A stretch of DNA of 38,859 nt from IMG/VR virus record IMGVR_UViG_3300030061_004292, positions 1-38,859 of that record, one strand, 5' to 3'. Shown here piece after piece: positions 1-9,353 of this stretch. Each line of letters opens with the position of its first letter. Within the stretch, counting starts at the first letter, position 1. The notes beneath the pieces are model-generated. The model was not told the origin of the DNA. It ran no database searches and saw only the letters and a list, made by a program, of their open reading frames with translations. The stretch is from a virus. The position numbers and the translations under genes are program-made.

Positions 1-3000
1 ACGGTGCTAGTAGCAGTCCTACTTTGAGTAGGGGTTCTCGTTCTAGTTGGAGATTGTGTACGTGTTTGAGTCTGTGTAGGTGTTTGTGTCCTAGTTTTAG
101 TTTGTGTAGGTGTTCTTGTTTGCGTCGGTGTTCTTGTTTGTGTGCGTGTTTGAGTCTGGGTAGGAGTTTGTGTTCTGGTTTTTGTTTGTGTTCTAGATTG
201 TGTAGGTGTCTGTGTTCTGGTTTTAGTTTGTGTAGGTGTTCTTGTTTGAGTAGATGTTTGTGTTTGTGTTGGCGTTCTTGTTCTTGTAGGTGTCTGTGTT
301 CTAGTTTTAGTTTGCGTTCTAGTTCTAGTCTGTGTACTAGTTCTTGTAATAGTTTTTGTAGCAGTTTGAGTAGGTGTTTGAGTTCTGGTTTTAGTATTAG
401 TAGGTGTTCTAGTTTGTGTAGGTGTTTGTGTTTGCGTCGGTGTTTGAGTCTGTGTAGCTGTTTGAGTCGGTGTTTGTGTTTGTGAAGGTGTTCTAGTACG
501 TGTTGCAGTCTGTGTAGTTGTTCTTGTTTGAGTAGTTGTTCTTGTTTGAGTAGGAGTTTGTGTACGAGTACCTGTTTGTGTGGTCGTTGGAGATTGTGTT
601 CTAGTTTTGGTTTGAGTAGCCGTTCTAGTAGGCGTTCTCGTTTTCGTTTTTGTCTGGGTTGGTGTCTGGGTTGGTGATAAAGATCTAGTAGGTGTTTGCG
701 TTCTAGTTTGTGTTGGTGTCTGGGTTCTTGTACGAGTAGGTGATTGTGTTCTAGTTTGTGTTTGTGTTGCTGTTCTAGTTTGCGTGGGTGTCTGTGTTCG
801 TGAAGCTGTTTGTGTTGGTGTTCTTGATTGAGTAGGTGTTTGTGTTCTTGTTTTAGTTTGTGTAGGTGTTCTTGTTTGTGTTGCCGTCCTAGTTCTTGTA
901 ACGGTATTAGTTGGAGTTTGAGTTTGTGTTTGAGTTGGTGACTGTGTCGGTGTTTGTGTACGGGTTTTAGTTTGCGTTGGTGTTCTTGTAGATGTTTGAG
1001 TAGGAGTACGTGTTCTGGTTTTCGTCTTGGTTGCTGTAGCTGTTTGAGAAGGTGTTCGTGTTGGTGTAGATCCAGGCGTATCCGTTCTTGTTATAGTTCT
1101 GGTTTGTGTAGGTGTTTGTGTTCGTGTCGCTGTTTGAGATTGAGTAGGAGTTTGTGTTCTCGTTGTAGTTTGAGTAGGTGTCTGAGTTGGTGTTTGTGTT
1201 CTTGTTCTCGTAGGTGTTTGGGTTCTGGTTCTAGTTTGTGTAGTTGTTTGTGTAGATGTTTGAGTAGGTGTTCTTGATTGAGTAGGTGTTTGCGTTCTGG
1301 TTCTAGTTTGTGTAATTGATTTTGTAACTGTTGGTGTTCTTGTTTGTGTAGGTGTTTGTGTTCGAGTTTTAGTCTGCGTTCTAGTTTGTGTTTGAGATGG
1401 TGTTCTAGTTTGTGTGGCTGTTCTTGTTCTTGTTCTTGTTTGTGTAGGTGTTCTAGTTTGAGTTGTAGTTCTTGTCTGTGTTTGTGTTGGTGTTTGTGTA
1501 GGTGTTTGCGTTCTAGTGGCTGTTTGAGATGGTGTTCTTGTATTAGTAGGTGTTTGTGTTCTGGTTTTAGTTTGTGTTCTTGTTCTTGTACTTGTGGCTG
1601 TTCTAGATAGTGTAGGTGTTTGAGTCCTAGTTGGTGTTTGTGTTCTTGTTTTAGTTTGAGTAGCCGTTCTAGTTTGAGTTATAGATTTAGTCCTAGTCTG
1701 GGTTGGTGTCTGGGTTGGTGAAAGCGTTCTAGTTATTGTTTGTGTAGGTGTTCTTGTTTGTGTAGACGTCTTTGTAGTTGTTTGAGTAGCTGTTTGCGTT
1801 CTTGTTCTTGTCTGTGTTTTAGTTTGTGTTGGTGTTCTTGTTTGTGTAGAAGTTTTTGTACTAGTTTGGGTTGGTGTTTGTGTTTGGGTAGCTGTTTGTG
1901 ATGGTGTTTGTGTCCTCGTTTGTGTTGGTGTTTGTGTTTGAGTAGCTGTTCTACTTGGTGTAACAGATTGAGTAATTGATTTTGTTACTGTTTGTGTTGT
2001 TGTTTGTGTTGGTGTTTGTGTACGTGTTTTTGTAGGTGTTTGTGATCTTGTAGATGTTTTTGTTGGTGTTGCACCTTGCGTTTGGGTTTGAGTAATTGAT
2101 TTTGTTACTGTTTGTGTAGTGGTTTGAGTCTGTGAAGGAGATTGTGTTCTCGTCTTTGTTTGTGTAGGAGTTCTTGTAGAAGTTTGGGTAGGGGTTCTTG
2201 TTTGAGTAGATGTTCTTGTAGGAGTTTGTGTACTTGTTTTAGTTTGGGTTGCTGTTCTACTTGGTGTAACAGATTGAGTAATTGATTTTGTTACTGTTTG
2301 AGATGGTGTTCTTGTATTAGTAGGTGTTTGTGTCTGTGTTTGAGTCTGTGTAGCCGTTCTAGTTGACGTTCTCGTTCTTGTTTGTGTAGGTGTTCTACTT
2401 TGTGTAGGCGTTTGTGTAGGTGTCTGTGTTTGTGTCCTGGTTGGAGATTGAGATCTTGTTGGTGTTTGTGTTCTAGTTCTAGTTGCTGTCCTTGTAGGTG
2501 ATTGCGTTCTAGTTTGTGTTTGAGATGGAGTTCTACTACTTGTTACTGTATTTGTAGGTGTTTGTGTTGGTGTCTGCGTTCTTGTTTTTGTTTGTGTGGG
2601 TGTTTGAGTTTGTGTTTGAGTGCTCGTTTGTGTTGGTGTTTGTGTTTGAGTACCTGTTTGTGTTGACGTTCTTGATTGCGTTGGTGTTTGTGTTCTGGTA
2701 GATGATTGCGTTGGTGTTCTTGTTTCTGTTGGTGTTCGTGTGCTTGTCGCTGTTTGAGTCGGTGTTCGTGTGCTCGTCGCTGTTGGAGATTGAGTTGGTG
2801 TTTGTGTTCTCGTTCTTGTAGGTGTTTGTGTTTGGGTTGGTGTTTGAGTAATAGATTTTGTAGGTGTTTGTGTTTGTGTACTCGTTTGTGTTGGTGTCTG
2901 GGTTGGTGTTTGTGTTGGTGTTTGTGTTCTTGTTTTTGTTTGTGATGGGGTTCTGGTAGCTGTTGCTCCTTGAGTTTCAGTTTGTGATGGTGTTCTGGTA

Positions 3001-3890
3001 CTTGTTGGGGTACGTGTTTGTGTAGCTGTCTGTGTCGGGGTTTGTGTTTGTGATGAGGTTCTTGTATTTGTAGCTGTCTGTGTCGGTGTCTGAGTTCTAG
3101 TTTTGGTTGGTGTTTGGGTTCTAGTCTGGGTTCTTGTTCTTGTATTTGTAGGTGATTGAGTAGGTGTTTGTGTTTGAGATGCTGTTCTAGATTGTGTAGC
3201 TGTTCTAGATGCTGTTACTGTATTGGTTGGTGTTTGAGTTCTAGTCTGGGTAGGTGTTTGGGTTCTTGTCTGGGTAGACGTTTGTGTTGGTGTCGCTCCT
3301 TGTGTCTCTGTTCTGGTTTGAGTAGACGTTCTAGTAGTTGTACGCGTAGAGGTTTGAGTTTGTGTCTGTGTTTGAGTAGATGTTCTAGTCTGAGTTGGTG
3401 TCTGTGTTTGAGTAGCTGTTCTACTCTGAGTAGCTGTTCTAGATTGGGTTGTTGTCTGTGTAGGTGTTTGAGTTCTGGTTTTAGTATTAGTAGGTGTTCT
3501 GGTCTGAGTAGGTGTTTGAGTTTGTGTTACTGATTGAGTTGGTGTTTGTGATCTGGTAGATGTTTGAGTTTGTGTTCTAGTCTGAGTAGGTGTTCTTGAA
3601 TTTGTCGCTGTTTGAGTTGGTGTTTGAGTTGGTGTTGCTCCTGGAGTATCTGTAGGTGTTTGTGTTCTCGTTTGAGTCTGTGTAGCTGTTTGAGTCGGCG
3701 TTTGTGTTTGTGTACGCGTTCTTGTTTGTGTTGCCGTCCTAGATTGTGTAGCAGTATTTGATGGTGTTAATGTTTGAGTAGGAGACTGTGTAGGTGTTTT
3801 TGTTTGTGTTGTTGTTCGTGTTTGTGTTTGAGTAGGTGTCTGTGTAGACGTTTTTGTAGGTGTTGTTGATCTCGTAGGGGTAGGTGTAGG
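1..3890. repeat. Degenerate Thr/Pro/Gln codon repeat array
   Basis: The plus strand is almost entirely G and T (gtgtttgtgtaggtgttc units) because the minus strand repeats ACN, CAR, CCN and AGR codons. The unit is a 6-base Thr-X pair arranged in longer 12-36 base phrases. A block of about 50 bases starting gctgttctacttggtgtaac occurs identically near 1946 and 2252, which points to recent internal duplication. Length variation between isolates is expected. Confidence 0.9.
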
Positions 3891-4517
3891 TGTAACAGAA
3901 CTATCATAAATCTTCATCGGCAAAAAGCCTTCTAATGCAGACCCCGCTGATAATGCTTGATTTTTAAAAAAGGCAATATAACTGCTATTTTGTTTTATTA
4001 ATGTAAAACCTTGAAGAAACTCAGGTGCTCCGGGTTGATATACTGCATAACTAGGTGATGTTAAATCGTCATTTGCTGCAACCAAAAATACTCTATTTGT
4101 GTAATTGGAAGCGCTTAATACTGCAAACGCAGACGTTACAAGCCCGGTTCCTGTAAAAATATTAGGTTCACCTGCTGTAGTTGACGTAAAAAACGAAACC
4201 CCTGTTTTAAGAATTAATTGTTCATCATCGTTATCATCAGAAGGTGGTATAAAGTCCACACTAGTAGCACCACTTAAAGGTAACGATGATGTACCTCTAA
4301 CAAACATCATATAGGAACTACCAGGAATAAATTGCGTAAATCCTTGCAAGAATTCCGGTGCACCTGGAGTGTATTTTATCAAAGAAGCGTTTGTAATAGC
4401 TTCACCCGCAAACATTGAATTAATGTTAGAAGCGGCAGCGAATAAAGTATCGGAAACAGTTAATTCTGTATTGCCTACATATCTGCTTACTTGACCGGTA
4501 TAAAATACTTGCCCCAT
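1..4517 (-). CDS. Giant mucin-like Thr-rich repeat protein (partial, C-terminus outside window)
   Basis: The reading frame starts at ATG 4517 and stays open to base 1, so at least 1,505 codons are present and the end is missing. About 204 residues of ordinary globular-looking sequence come first. They hold two related modules, each with the motif PGAPEFLQGFT (about residues 51-61 and 159-169). The rest is Thr on every second position alternating with Pro, Gln, Arg, Ser, Lys and Ala ([11 protein letters not shown] style). I infer a surface-exposed virion fibre or whisker whose long, unfolded, glycosylatable stalk resembles a mucin. A late-type element AATAAATA lies 6 bases before the ATG and there is no Shine-Dalgarno. 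It is the first of four proteins of this type on this strand. The exact function is unknown. Confidence 0.85.
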   Translation of the reverse strand, partial: MGQVFYTGQVSRYVGNTELTVSDTLFAAASNINSMFAGEAITNASLIKYTPGAPEFLQGFTQFIPGSSYMMFVRGTSSLPLSGATSVDFIPPSDDNDDEQLILKTGVSFFTSTTAGEPNIFTGTGLVTSAFAVLSASNYTNRVFLVAANDDLTSPSYAVYQPGAPEFLQGFTLIKQNSSYIAFFKNQALSAGSALEGFLPMKIYDSSVTPTPTPTRSTTPTKTSTQTPTQTQTRTTTQTKTPTQSPTQTLTPSNTATQSRTATQTRTRTQTQTPTQTATQTQTRTQTPTDTPGATPTQTPTQTATNSRTPTQTRTQTQTSTRSQTPTQSVTQTQTPTQTRTPTNTKTRTQTPTQTTTQSRTATQSRTATQTQTPTQTRTSTQTQTQTQTSTRTTTRTSTQTRTETQGATPTQTSTQTRTQTPTQTRTQTPTNTVTASRTATQSRTASQTQTPTQSPTNTRTRTQTRTQTPTKTRTQTPTQTATNTRTSSQTQTPTQTATQTRTPTSTRTPSQTETQGATATRTPSQTKTRTQTPTQTPTQTPTQTSTQTQTPTKSITQTPTQTQTPTRTRTQTPTQSPTATSTRTPTQTATSTRTPTETRTPTQSSTRTQTPTQSRTSTQTGTQTQTPTQTSTQTQTQTPTQTKTRTQTPTQTPTNTVTSSRTPSQTQTRTQSPTRTATRTRTQTPTRSQSPTRTQTQTPTQTPTQSRTPTQTRTRTSTRTATQTQTQTQTPTNTRTPSQTVTKSITQSVTPSRTATQTKTSTQTPTRTSTQTRTPTQTSTRTPTQTKTRTQSPSQTQTTTQTVTKSITQTQTQGATPTKTSTRSQTPTKTRTQTPTQTTTQTVTKSITQSVTPSRTATQTQTPTQTRTQTPSQTATQTQTPTQTSTKTSTQTRTPTQTKTQTRTRTQTATQTTTKTSTQTRTPTQTITRTLSPTQTPTQTRTKSITQTRTATQTKTRTQTPTRTQTPTLSRTATSTRTRTQTKTRTQTPTNTRTPSQTATRTQTPTQTPTQTQTRTTTQTRTPTQTRTRTRTATQTRTPSQTQTRTQTKTRTQTPTQTRTPTVTKSITQTRTRTQTPTQSRTPTQTSTQTTTQTRTRTQTPTRTRTQTPTQTPTQTTTRTQTPTQSQTATRTQTPTQTRTITRTDTPGSTPTRTPSQTATATKTKTRTRTPTQTSTRTPTQTKTRTQTPTQSPTQTQTQTPTNTVTRTRTATQTRTPTQTKTRTQTPTQSRTPTQTASRTQTPTQTRTATQTQTRTQSPTRTRTQTPTQTRTQTPTRSLSPTQTPTQTKTKTRTPTRTATQTKTRTQSPTTTQTGTRTQTPTQTRTTTQTRTTTQTATRTRTPSQTQTPTQTATQTQTPTQTQTPTQTRTPTNTKTRTQTPTQTATKTITRTSTQTRTRTQTKTRTQTPTRTRTPTQTQTSTQTRTPTQTKTRTQTPTQSRTQTKTRTQTPTQTQTRTQTRTPTQTRTPTQTKTRTQTPTQTQTRTQSPTRTRTPTQSRTATST

Positions 4518-4523
4518 TGACTA

Positions 4524-4531
4524 TATTTATT
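4524..4531 (-). promoter_or_regulatory. T4-type late promoter element
   Basis: AATAAATA on the minus strand, 6 bases before the ATG at 4517. It matches the T4 late -10 consensus TATAAATA at 7 of 8 positions, and the transcript would be almost leaderless. Confidence 0.65.
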
Positions 4532-4533
4532 CT

Positions 4534-4812
4534 TTAGTTAAGATGTATATTGCTATTAGTCAACTTAAATGTATATTCTTTAGAATTAGCTCTATCAAAG
4601 TAAGTAACATCAGCATCTTTATATTCATTATTACTCCAGTTTATGAAGCATTTTGGTTGGTTGTTAACATAAACACCGGTACTATTAATACCAGCATCTC
4701 CTTCAACAATAGGTTTAAATTCTAATGTATCATCTTTACCTGCTTGAAAAGTAACACCATGTGAATTTACATGCGGTGCACCACCTGTTCCTATTAATTT
4801 TACTTTTTCCAT
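4534..4812 (-). CDS. Small GTGGAPH-module protein, accessory to Thr-rich fibre
   Basis: 92 residues with no signal peptide. The first 35 residues (GTGGAPH near residue 8, then VTFQAG) resemble the C-terminal module of the 463-residue protein encoded just upstream, which has GTGGAPHPTQD followed by VTFQSAGGD. The two genes share bases: TAATG joins the stop of the upstream gene to this ATG, so translation is probably coupled. I infer a free copy of the fibre tip module, perhaps a capping subunit. It matches no family that I recognise. Confidence 0.75.
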   Translation of the reverse strand: MEKVKLIGTGGAPHVNSHGVTFQAGKDDTLEFKPIVEGDAGINSTGVYVNNQPKCFINWSNNEYKDADVTYFDRANSKEYTFKLTNSNIHLN

Positions 4813-6203
4813 TAGAAAGCTCTTGTTCCATCCAAGAATGTACTACTATAAAACGTACCAGCAATTTGAACTCTAAAGTTCTGACCGGTGTAGTTTGATA
4901 TAGAATATGGTACAATAGATTTAATTACCCCACTAACTGTAATAGTCATTGAAGCTACTGTAGGTGTTCCAGTTCCGATACAATCATATTCAAATACATC
5001 ACCACCAGCAGACTGGAATGTAACACTGTCTTGTGTTGGATGAGGTGCTCCACCTGTTCCGGTTAAAGCGCATGTATATGAAGTAATTGGGGTACGTGTT
5101 TGTGTAGGTGTTTGTGTGGTTGTTGGTGATTGTGTTATAGATACTGAAATAGTAGATGTCTGAGTAGGTGTTTGTGTTGTTGTAGGTGACTGTGTAATAG
5201 ATTTTGTTAGCGTAGGAGTAGTTGTTGGTGTCTGAGTTTGAGTTTGGGTAGGTGTCTGAGTTGGTGTCTGTGTCTGTGTTTGAGTTTGTGTAGGTGTAGG
5301 TGATTGAGTTTTTGATACAGAAATAGTGGATGTTTGTGTTGGTGTTTGAGTTTGTGATTGTGTAATAGACTTAGTTACTGTCTGAGTAGGTGTTTGCGTA
5401 GGTGATTGAGTAATTGTTTTAGTTTGTGTTATAGATACTGAAATAGTAGATGTTTGTGTGGGTGTCTGAGTAGGTGTTTGAGTTTGTGATTGTGTTGGTG
5501 TTTGGGTTTGTGATTGCGTAGGGGTTTGTGTTGGTGATTGTGATATAGTTTTTGTTTGTGTAATTGATTTAGTTACCGTTTGGGTAGGTGTCTGTGTTTG
5601 TGATTGTGTACGTGTTTGTGTAGGGGTTTGAGTTGCTGTTGCTGCTGCTGTTGCTGATCTTGTCTGTGTAGGTGTTCGTGTTCTTGTCTGGGTAGTTGTT
5701 TGTGTCGGTGTTTGTGTTGGCGATACAGCAGGTGAAGCTGATTGGGTAATTGATTTTGTAGGTGTTTGGGTAACTGTTTGTGTTGGTGTCTGAGTTTGAG
5801 TTTGGGTAGGTGTCTGTGATTGAGTAATTGATTTTGTTGGTGTTTGAGAAGCCGTATTTGTAATTGTTTGTGAAACTGTTTGAGTCTGGGTTTTTGTCCT
5901 AGTTTGTGTGGGTGTTCTAGTTTTTGTAACGGTACTTGTAGGTGTGGTGCCCCGGGTATTAGAGACTGTAACTGTTTGAGTAGGAGTGGGTGACGCACCG
6001 TATCTCTCGGCAAAAGGTACTTTATGTTTCTTCTGAGGGAGACCTATAGGAATTAACCCACCTTGCATACTACTACGTTGCGCTTGAGGGTTTGGATCGA
6101 AAATATTCGGATTTATAGATCGATTCCGATCAACTTTTCTTACAGGACCTTGATTTGGGTCAGATCTATCAAGGGGACTTCCTCTGTCAAAATATTTAGC
6201 CAC
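4812..6203 (-). CDS. Mucin-like Thr-rich repeat protein with C-terminal GTGGAPH module
   Basis: 463 residues starting at GTG 6203. Residues 1-70 are unique and basic (MAKYFDRGSPLDRSD). About 71-377 are Thr-X repeats with recurrent phrases TKSITQS and TISVSITQ. About 378-463 form a globular module starting CALTGTGGAPH. The late-type element AATAAATA lies 5 bases before the GTG and no Shine-Dalgarno is seen. I infer a virion fibre or appendage with an N-terminal attachment part, a mucin-like stalk and a tip domain. The tip shares sequence with the 92-residue protein that follows. Confidence 0.85.
   Translation of the reverse strand: MAKYFDRGSPLDRSDPNQGPVRKVDRNRSINPNIFDPNPQAQRSSMQGGLIPIGLPQKKHKVPFAERYGASPTPTQTVTVSNTRGTTPTSTVTKTRTPTQTRTKTQTQTVSQTITNTASQTPTKSITQSQTPTQTQTQTPTQTVTQTPTKSITQSASPAVSPTQTPTQTTTQTRTRTPTQTRSATAAATATQTPTQTRTQSQTQTPTQTVTKSITQTKTISQSPTQTPTQSQTQTPTQSQTQTPTQTPTQTSTISVSITQTKTITQSPTQTPTQTVTKSITQSQTQTPTQTSTISVSKTQSPTPTQTQTQTQTPTQTPTQTQTQTPTTTPTLTKSITQSPTTTQTPTQTSTISVSITQSPTTTQTPTQTRTPITSYTCALTGTGGAPHPTQDSVTFQSAGGDVFEYDCIGTGTPTVASMTITVSGVIKSIVPYSISNYTGQNFRVQIAGTFYSSTFLDGTRAF
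5090..5960. repeat. Thr-X codon repeat array
   Basis: G/T-rich plus strand encoding TPTQTPTQT phrases on the minus strand. It includes a short Ala-coding run (gttgctgttgctgctgctgtt near 5634) and repeated TISVSITQ phrases. Confidence 0.85.
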
Positions 6204-6208
6204 AATAT

Positions 6209-6216
6209 TATTTATT
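6209..6216 (-). promoter_or_regulatory. T4-type late promoter element
   Basis: AATAAATA on the minus strand, 5 bases before the GTG start at 6203. Confidence 0.6.
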
Positions 6217-6232
6217 CAATTGTGGTCAATAA

Positions 6233-7354
6233 CTATGATGTTGTACCTGTTTGAGTTGGTGTTCTGGTTCTCGTCCTTGTTTGTGTAATAGATTTTGTTC
6301 TGGTTTGTGTAGGTGTTCTGGTTCTCGTTGCCGTCGCACTTGAGTTCTGAGTAGGTGATAAAGATACAGTTACTTCAGGCGTTCCAGTATTTGTCTTTGA
6401 TTTCGTTCTCGTTGGTGTTGCTGATGCCCCGGTAGATGGTGTATATGTCCTTGTACGTGTAGCTGTTTGAGTTTGTGTAGGTGTCCTCGTCCTTGTTTGT
6501 GTAGGTGTTTCGGTTGCTGTTTGTGTAGGTGTTTGAGTAGCTGTTCTAGACCTCGTTGCTGTCTGTGAAGGTGTTCTTGTTCTAGTTTGCGTTGATGTTT
6601 CGGTTTGAGATTTAGTTTGTGTGGGTGTTCTTGATCTTGTAGGGGTTTGCGTTCTCGTCTTTGTTTGTGTAGGCGTTTGGGTAGGCGTTTCGGTTGTTGT
6701 TTGTGTAGGTGTTCTTGTTTTAGTCCCTGTAGGGGATTGTGTTACAGTTTGTGTTGGTGTTCTTGTTCTTGTAGGTGTAGGTGTAACAGCAGTGGTGCCT
6801 GTTTTTGTTTTAGTTAGTGTAATTGATTTAGTTACTGTTTGTGTCTGTGTCTGAGTTTGTGTTTGTGTCTGTGTTTGAGTCTGTGTTTGCGTAGTTGTAG
6901 CTGTTTGTGAAACTGTTTGAGTCTGAGTTTTTGTCCTAGTAGGTGTTTGTGTTTGAGTTTGAGTGACACTTACTGTCACGGTAGGAGATACAGTAACTGT
7001 TTGGTCCTGTGTTGGAGTAGGTGTTGGAGATTCGTTTGGGGTTGATGTTGTTGTTCTCGTTTGAGTTGATGTAGGTGTAACGCTTTTCGTTACAGTAGGT
7101 GTCGGTGTGGGTGTTGCAAATGTTAGGGTTGCAAACGGAGTAGGGGTTCTTGTTTTTGTTTGGGTTTGTGAAGACGTTATTGTTGTTGTCGCGGTTGCTT
7201 CCGGTGTTCCTGTGACTGTTTTTGTAGTTGTAGCTTCAGGAGTAGAGGTAATTGATTGAGTAACCGTGGGTGTTTGAGTAACCGCTGGTGTTGGGGTAAC
7301 AAATTGTTGTACCCCTAGGTTTACATAATCAATTACATTGCGTTTCTTTCGCAC
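6233..7354 (-). CDS. Mucin-like Thr-rich repeat protein
   Basis: 373 residues from GTG 7354. A short unique N-terminus of about 20 residues (MRKKRNVIDYVNLGVQQFV) is followed by Thr-rich sequence to the end. The first part is TPEATTTKTVTGTPEAT-like, and the later part is TQTPTQTRT-like as in its neighbours. No globular C-terminal domain is present. The short N-terminus probably anchors the stalk to the particle. The late element AATAAATA lies 5 bases before the GTG. There is no signal peptide, so display on the virion is more likely than export. Confidence 0.82.
   Translation of the reverse strand: MRKKRNVIDYVNLGVQQFVTPTPAVTQTPTVTQSITSTPEATTTKTVTGTPEATATTTITSSQTQTKTRTPTPFATLTFATPTPTPTVTKSVTPTSTQTRTTTSTPNESPTPTPTQDQTVTVSPTVTVSVTQTQTQTPTRTKTQTQTVSQTATTTQTQTQTQTQTQTQTQTQTVTKSITLTKTKTGTTAVTPTPTRTRTPTQTVTQSPTGTKTRTPTQTTTETPTQTPTQTKTRTQTPTRSRTPTQTKSQTETSTQTRTRTPSQTATRSRTATQTPTQTATETPTQTRTRTPTQTQTATRTRTYTPSTGASATPTRTKSKTNTGTPEVTVSLSPTQNSSATATRTRTPTQTRTKSITQTRTRTRTPTQTGTTS
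6240..7310. repeat. Thr-X codon repeat array
   Basis: G/T-rich plus strand encoding the Thr-rich stalk on the minus strand. Perfect TQ runs (tgtgtctgtgtttgagtc units) occur near 6840-6900. Confidence 0.85.
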
Positions 7355-7359
7355 AAATA

Positions 7360-7367
7360 TATTTATT
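7360..7367 (-). promoter_or_regulatory. T4-type late promoter element
   Basis: AATAAATA on the minus strand, 5 bases before the GTG start at 7354. Confidence 0.6.
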
Positions 7368-7417
7368 CTTCACACCCTATCTTCAACAGATGTGAAAAAG
7401 ATAAAGGTGTATATTTA

Positions 7418-9340
7418 TCAAGGTGTAGCTGATGGTGTTCTTGTTCTGGTTCTTGTGTGTGATGCAGTTTGTGTAGGAGTATTTGTCTTTGATTTCGTTC
7501 TCGTTGGTGTTTGTGTAGCTGTTGGTGTTTGACTTCTAGTTCTCGTTCTCGTCCTTGTTTGAGTAATAGATTTTGTTCTTGTTTGTGTAGATGTTTGTGT
7601 AGGTGTTCTTGTTCTCGTAGGTGTTTGTGTTCTTGTAGATGTTTGTGTTTGAGTTGGTGTCTGTGTTGTTGATTGTGTTTGTGTCTGTGTTGGAGTTGCA
7701 TCTTGTGTTCCAGATGGTGTTCTCGTTCTAGTAACTGATTGTGTAATAGATTTTGTTCTGGTTTGTGTTTGTGATTGCGTTGGTGTTTGTGTCGGAGTTG
7801 CACCTTGTGTTCCAGAAGGCGTTCTCGTTCTTGTAGGTGTTCCTGTAGCCGTTCTTGTTGTTGTAGCTGTTCTAGTTTTAGTATTTGTAGGTGTTACGGT
7901 AGGTGTTTGTGTTGGTGTTTGTGTTTGCGTCGGTGTTTGTGTAGGTGTTCCAGTTGGTGTTTCAGTTGGTGTTTGTGTTCTAGTTTGTGTAGGTGTTTGA
8001 GTTGGTGTGGATGTTTGTGTTTGCGTCGGTGTTTGTGTAGGACTAACCACTGGTGTTGGTGTTTCAGTTTGAGATGGTGTCCTGGTTCTTGTAACAGTAT
8101 TAGTAGGAGTTTGAGTCTGAGTCGGTGTTTGAGTTTGAGAAGATGTCTGCGTTGGGGTTCTAGATTGCGTTCTCGTTTGTGTTGGTGTTTCAGTTTGAGA
8201 TGGTGTCCTGGTTCTAGTTTTTGATTGTGTTGGTGTTTGTGTTTGTGTAGCTGTTTGTGTCTGAGTCTGTGTTTGTGATTGTGTAGGTGACTGAGTTCTA
8301 GTTTGTGTAGGTGTTTGTGTTGGTGTTCTAGTTGGAGTAGACGATTGTGTCTTAGATTTAGTTACTGAAGGCGTAACTGTTTGTGATGGTGTTCTTGTTC
8401 TTGTTGGAGAAGCCGTTTTAGTAGAGGTTTGTGTTTGTGTAGACGTTCTAGTACGTGTTGCAGTCTGTGTTGCAGTCTGTGTTTGCGTTTGTGTCTGTGA
8501 CTGAGTCTGTGTTTGTGTTTGAGAAGCTGTTCTCGTTTGTGTTGGTGTTTCAGTTTGAGATGGTGTTCTAGTTCTTGTAACTGATTGTGTAATAGATTTT
8601 GTTCTGGTTTGTGTCGGTGTCCGTGTACTTGTTTGTGTAGATGTTCTGGTTTGTGTTGGTGTTTGTGTTGGGGTAGCAGAACTCCCATAGGTTGCAGATA
8701 CAGTTACTGATGGTGTTTGAGTTGGTGTTCTAGATCTCGTTGCTGTCTGAGTCTGTGTCTGAGTCTGAGTTTTTGATTGAGTAGGTGATTGTGTTGTAGT
8801 ATTAGAAGGGGTTCTAGTTCTTGTTGTAGAAGGTGATTGAGTAGGTGTTTGTGTTTGTGTAACTGTTTGGGTAGGTGTTCTAGTTTGTGTGGGTGTTCTT
8901 GTGTAGGTGATTGTTTGTGTTTGTGTTTGTGATCTGGTTCTTGTTTGCGTAGCTGTTCGAGTGACCGTCCTTGTAGGTGTATTTGAACTAGTTGCTGTTT
9001 GTGATGGGGTTCTTGTTCTTGTTGGAGAAGATGTTTTAGTACATGTTGGCGTTCTCGTCTCTGTTGGTGTTTGTGTCTGTGTTTGAGTTTTAGTTTTTGT
9101 CTGGGTGGCTGACCTTGTGGGTGTTTGAGTAGTAGTTTGAGAAGGTGTCCTGCTTATTGTCGTTGTTTGAGTAGGTGTTCTTGAATTGGTAGGTGTTTGT
9201 GTAACCGTTCTTGTTTGTGTTGGTGTTTCGGATCTGGTTGGTGTAGCCCCAGCACCAAGAGGAAATTTACCTATATCACTCTGAATAACCGGAATCGCCT
9301 TTCCGTATTGTTTAATTAATTCTGGTACTGTTATAGGCAC
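7418..9340 (-). CDS. Mucin-like Thr-rich repeat protein
   Basis: 640 residues from GTG 9340. About 32 unique residues ([19 protein letters not shown]) are followed by about 600 residues of TPTQTRT, TQTPTET and RTRTPSQT repeats up to the stop. It has the same architecture as the 373-residue neighbour: a different head joined to the same kind of stalk. This suggests that the stalk is a module shuffled between virion proteins. The late element AATAAATA lies 5 bases before the start and contains the stop codon of the preceding gene. Confidence 0.83.
   Translation of the reverse strand: MPITVPELIKQYGKAIPVIQSDIGKFPLGAGATPTRSETPTQTRTVTQTPTNSRTPTQTTTISRTPSQTTTQTPTRSATQTKTKTQTQTQTPTETRTPTCTKTSSPTRTRTPSQTATSSNTPTRTVTRTATQTRTRSQTQTQTITYTRTPTQTRTPTQTVTQTQTPTQSPSTTRTRTPSNTTTQSPTQSKTQTQTQTQTATRSRTPTQTPSVTVSATYGSSATPTQTPTQTRTSTQTSTRTPTQTRTKSITQSVTRTRTPSQTETPTQTRTASQTQTQTQSQTQTQTQTATQTATRTRTSTQTQTSTKTASPTRTRTPSQTVTPSVTKSKTQSSTPTRTPTQTPTQTRTQSPTQSQTQTQTQTATQTQTPTQSKTRTRTPSQTETPTQTRTQSRTPTQTSSQTQTPTQTQTPTNTVTRTRTPSQTETPTPVVSPTQTPTQTQTSTPTQTPTQTRTQTPTETPTGTPTQTPTQTQTPTQTPTVTPTNTKTRTATTTRTATGTPTRTRTPSGTQGATPTQTPTQSQTQTRTKSITQSVTRTRTPSGTQDATPTQTQTQSTTQTPTQTQTSTRTQTPTRTRTPTQTSTQTRTKSITQTRTRTRTRSQTPTATQTPTRTKSKTNTPTQTASHTRTRTRTPSATP
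7430..9245. repeat. Thr-X codon repeat array
   Basis: G/T-rich plus strand over about 1.8 kb. Recurrent phrases encode [15 protein letters not shown] and [15 protein letters not shown] on the minus strand. Confidence 0.85.
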
Positions 9341-9345
9341 TAAAA

Positions 9346-9353
9346 TATTTATT
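9346..9353 (-). promoter_or_regulatory. T4-type late promoter element containing a stop codon
   Basis: AATAAATA on the minus strand, 5 bases before the GTG at 9340. The TAA within it (9349-9351) is the stop codon of the upstream 119-residue gene. Confidence 0.65.

Noticed and set aside
24-3533. Plus-strand Cys/Ser/Leu/Arg-rich open frames
   Set aside because: They are the antisense reading of the Thr-rich repeat gene; their composition follows from the complementary codons and they lack promoters.
5573-7803. Other-frame Gln/His/Leu and Val/Gly-rich open frames in the repeat region
   Set aside because: Low-complexity shadows of TPTQ repeats in shifted frames or on the opposite strand.
1-9245. 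CRISPR array or telomere-like repeat
   Set aside because: Repeats are codon-phased, degenerate and contain no unique spacers between constant units.
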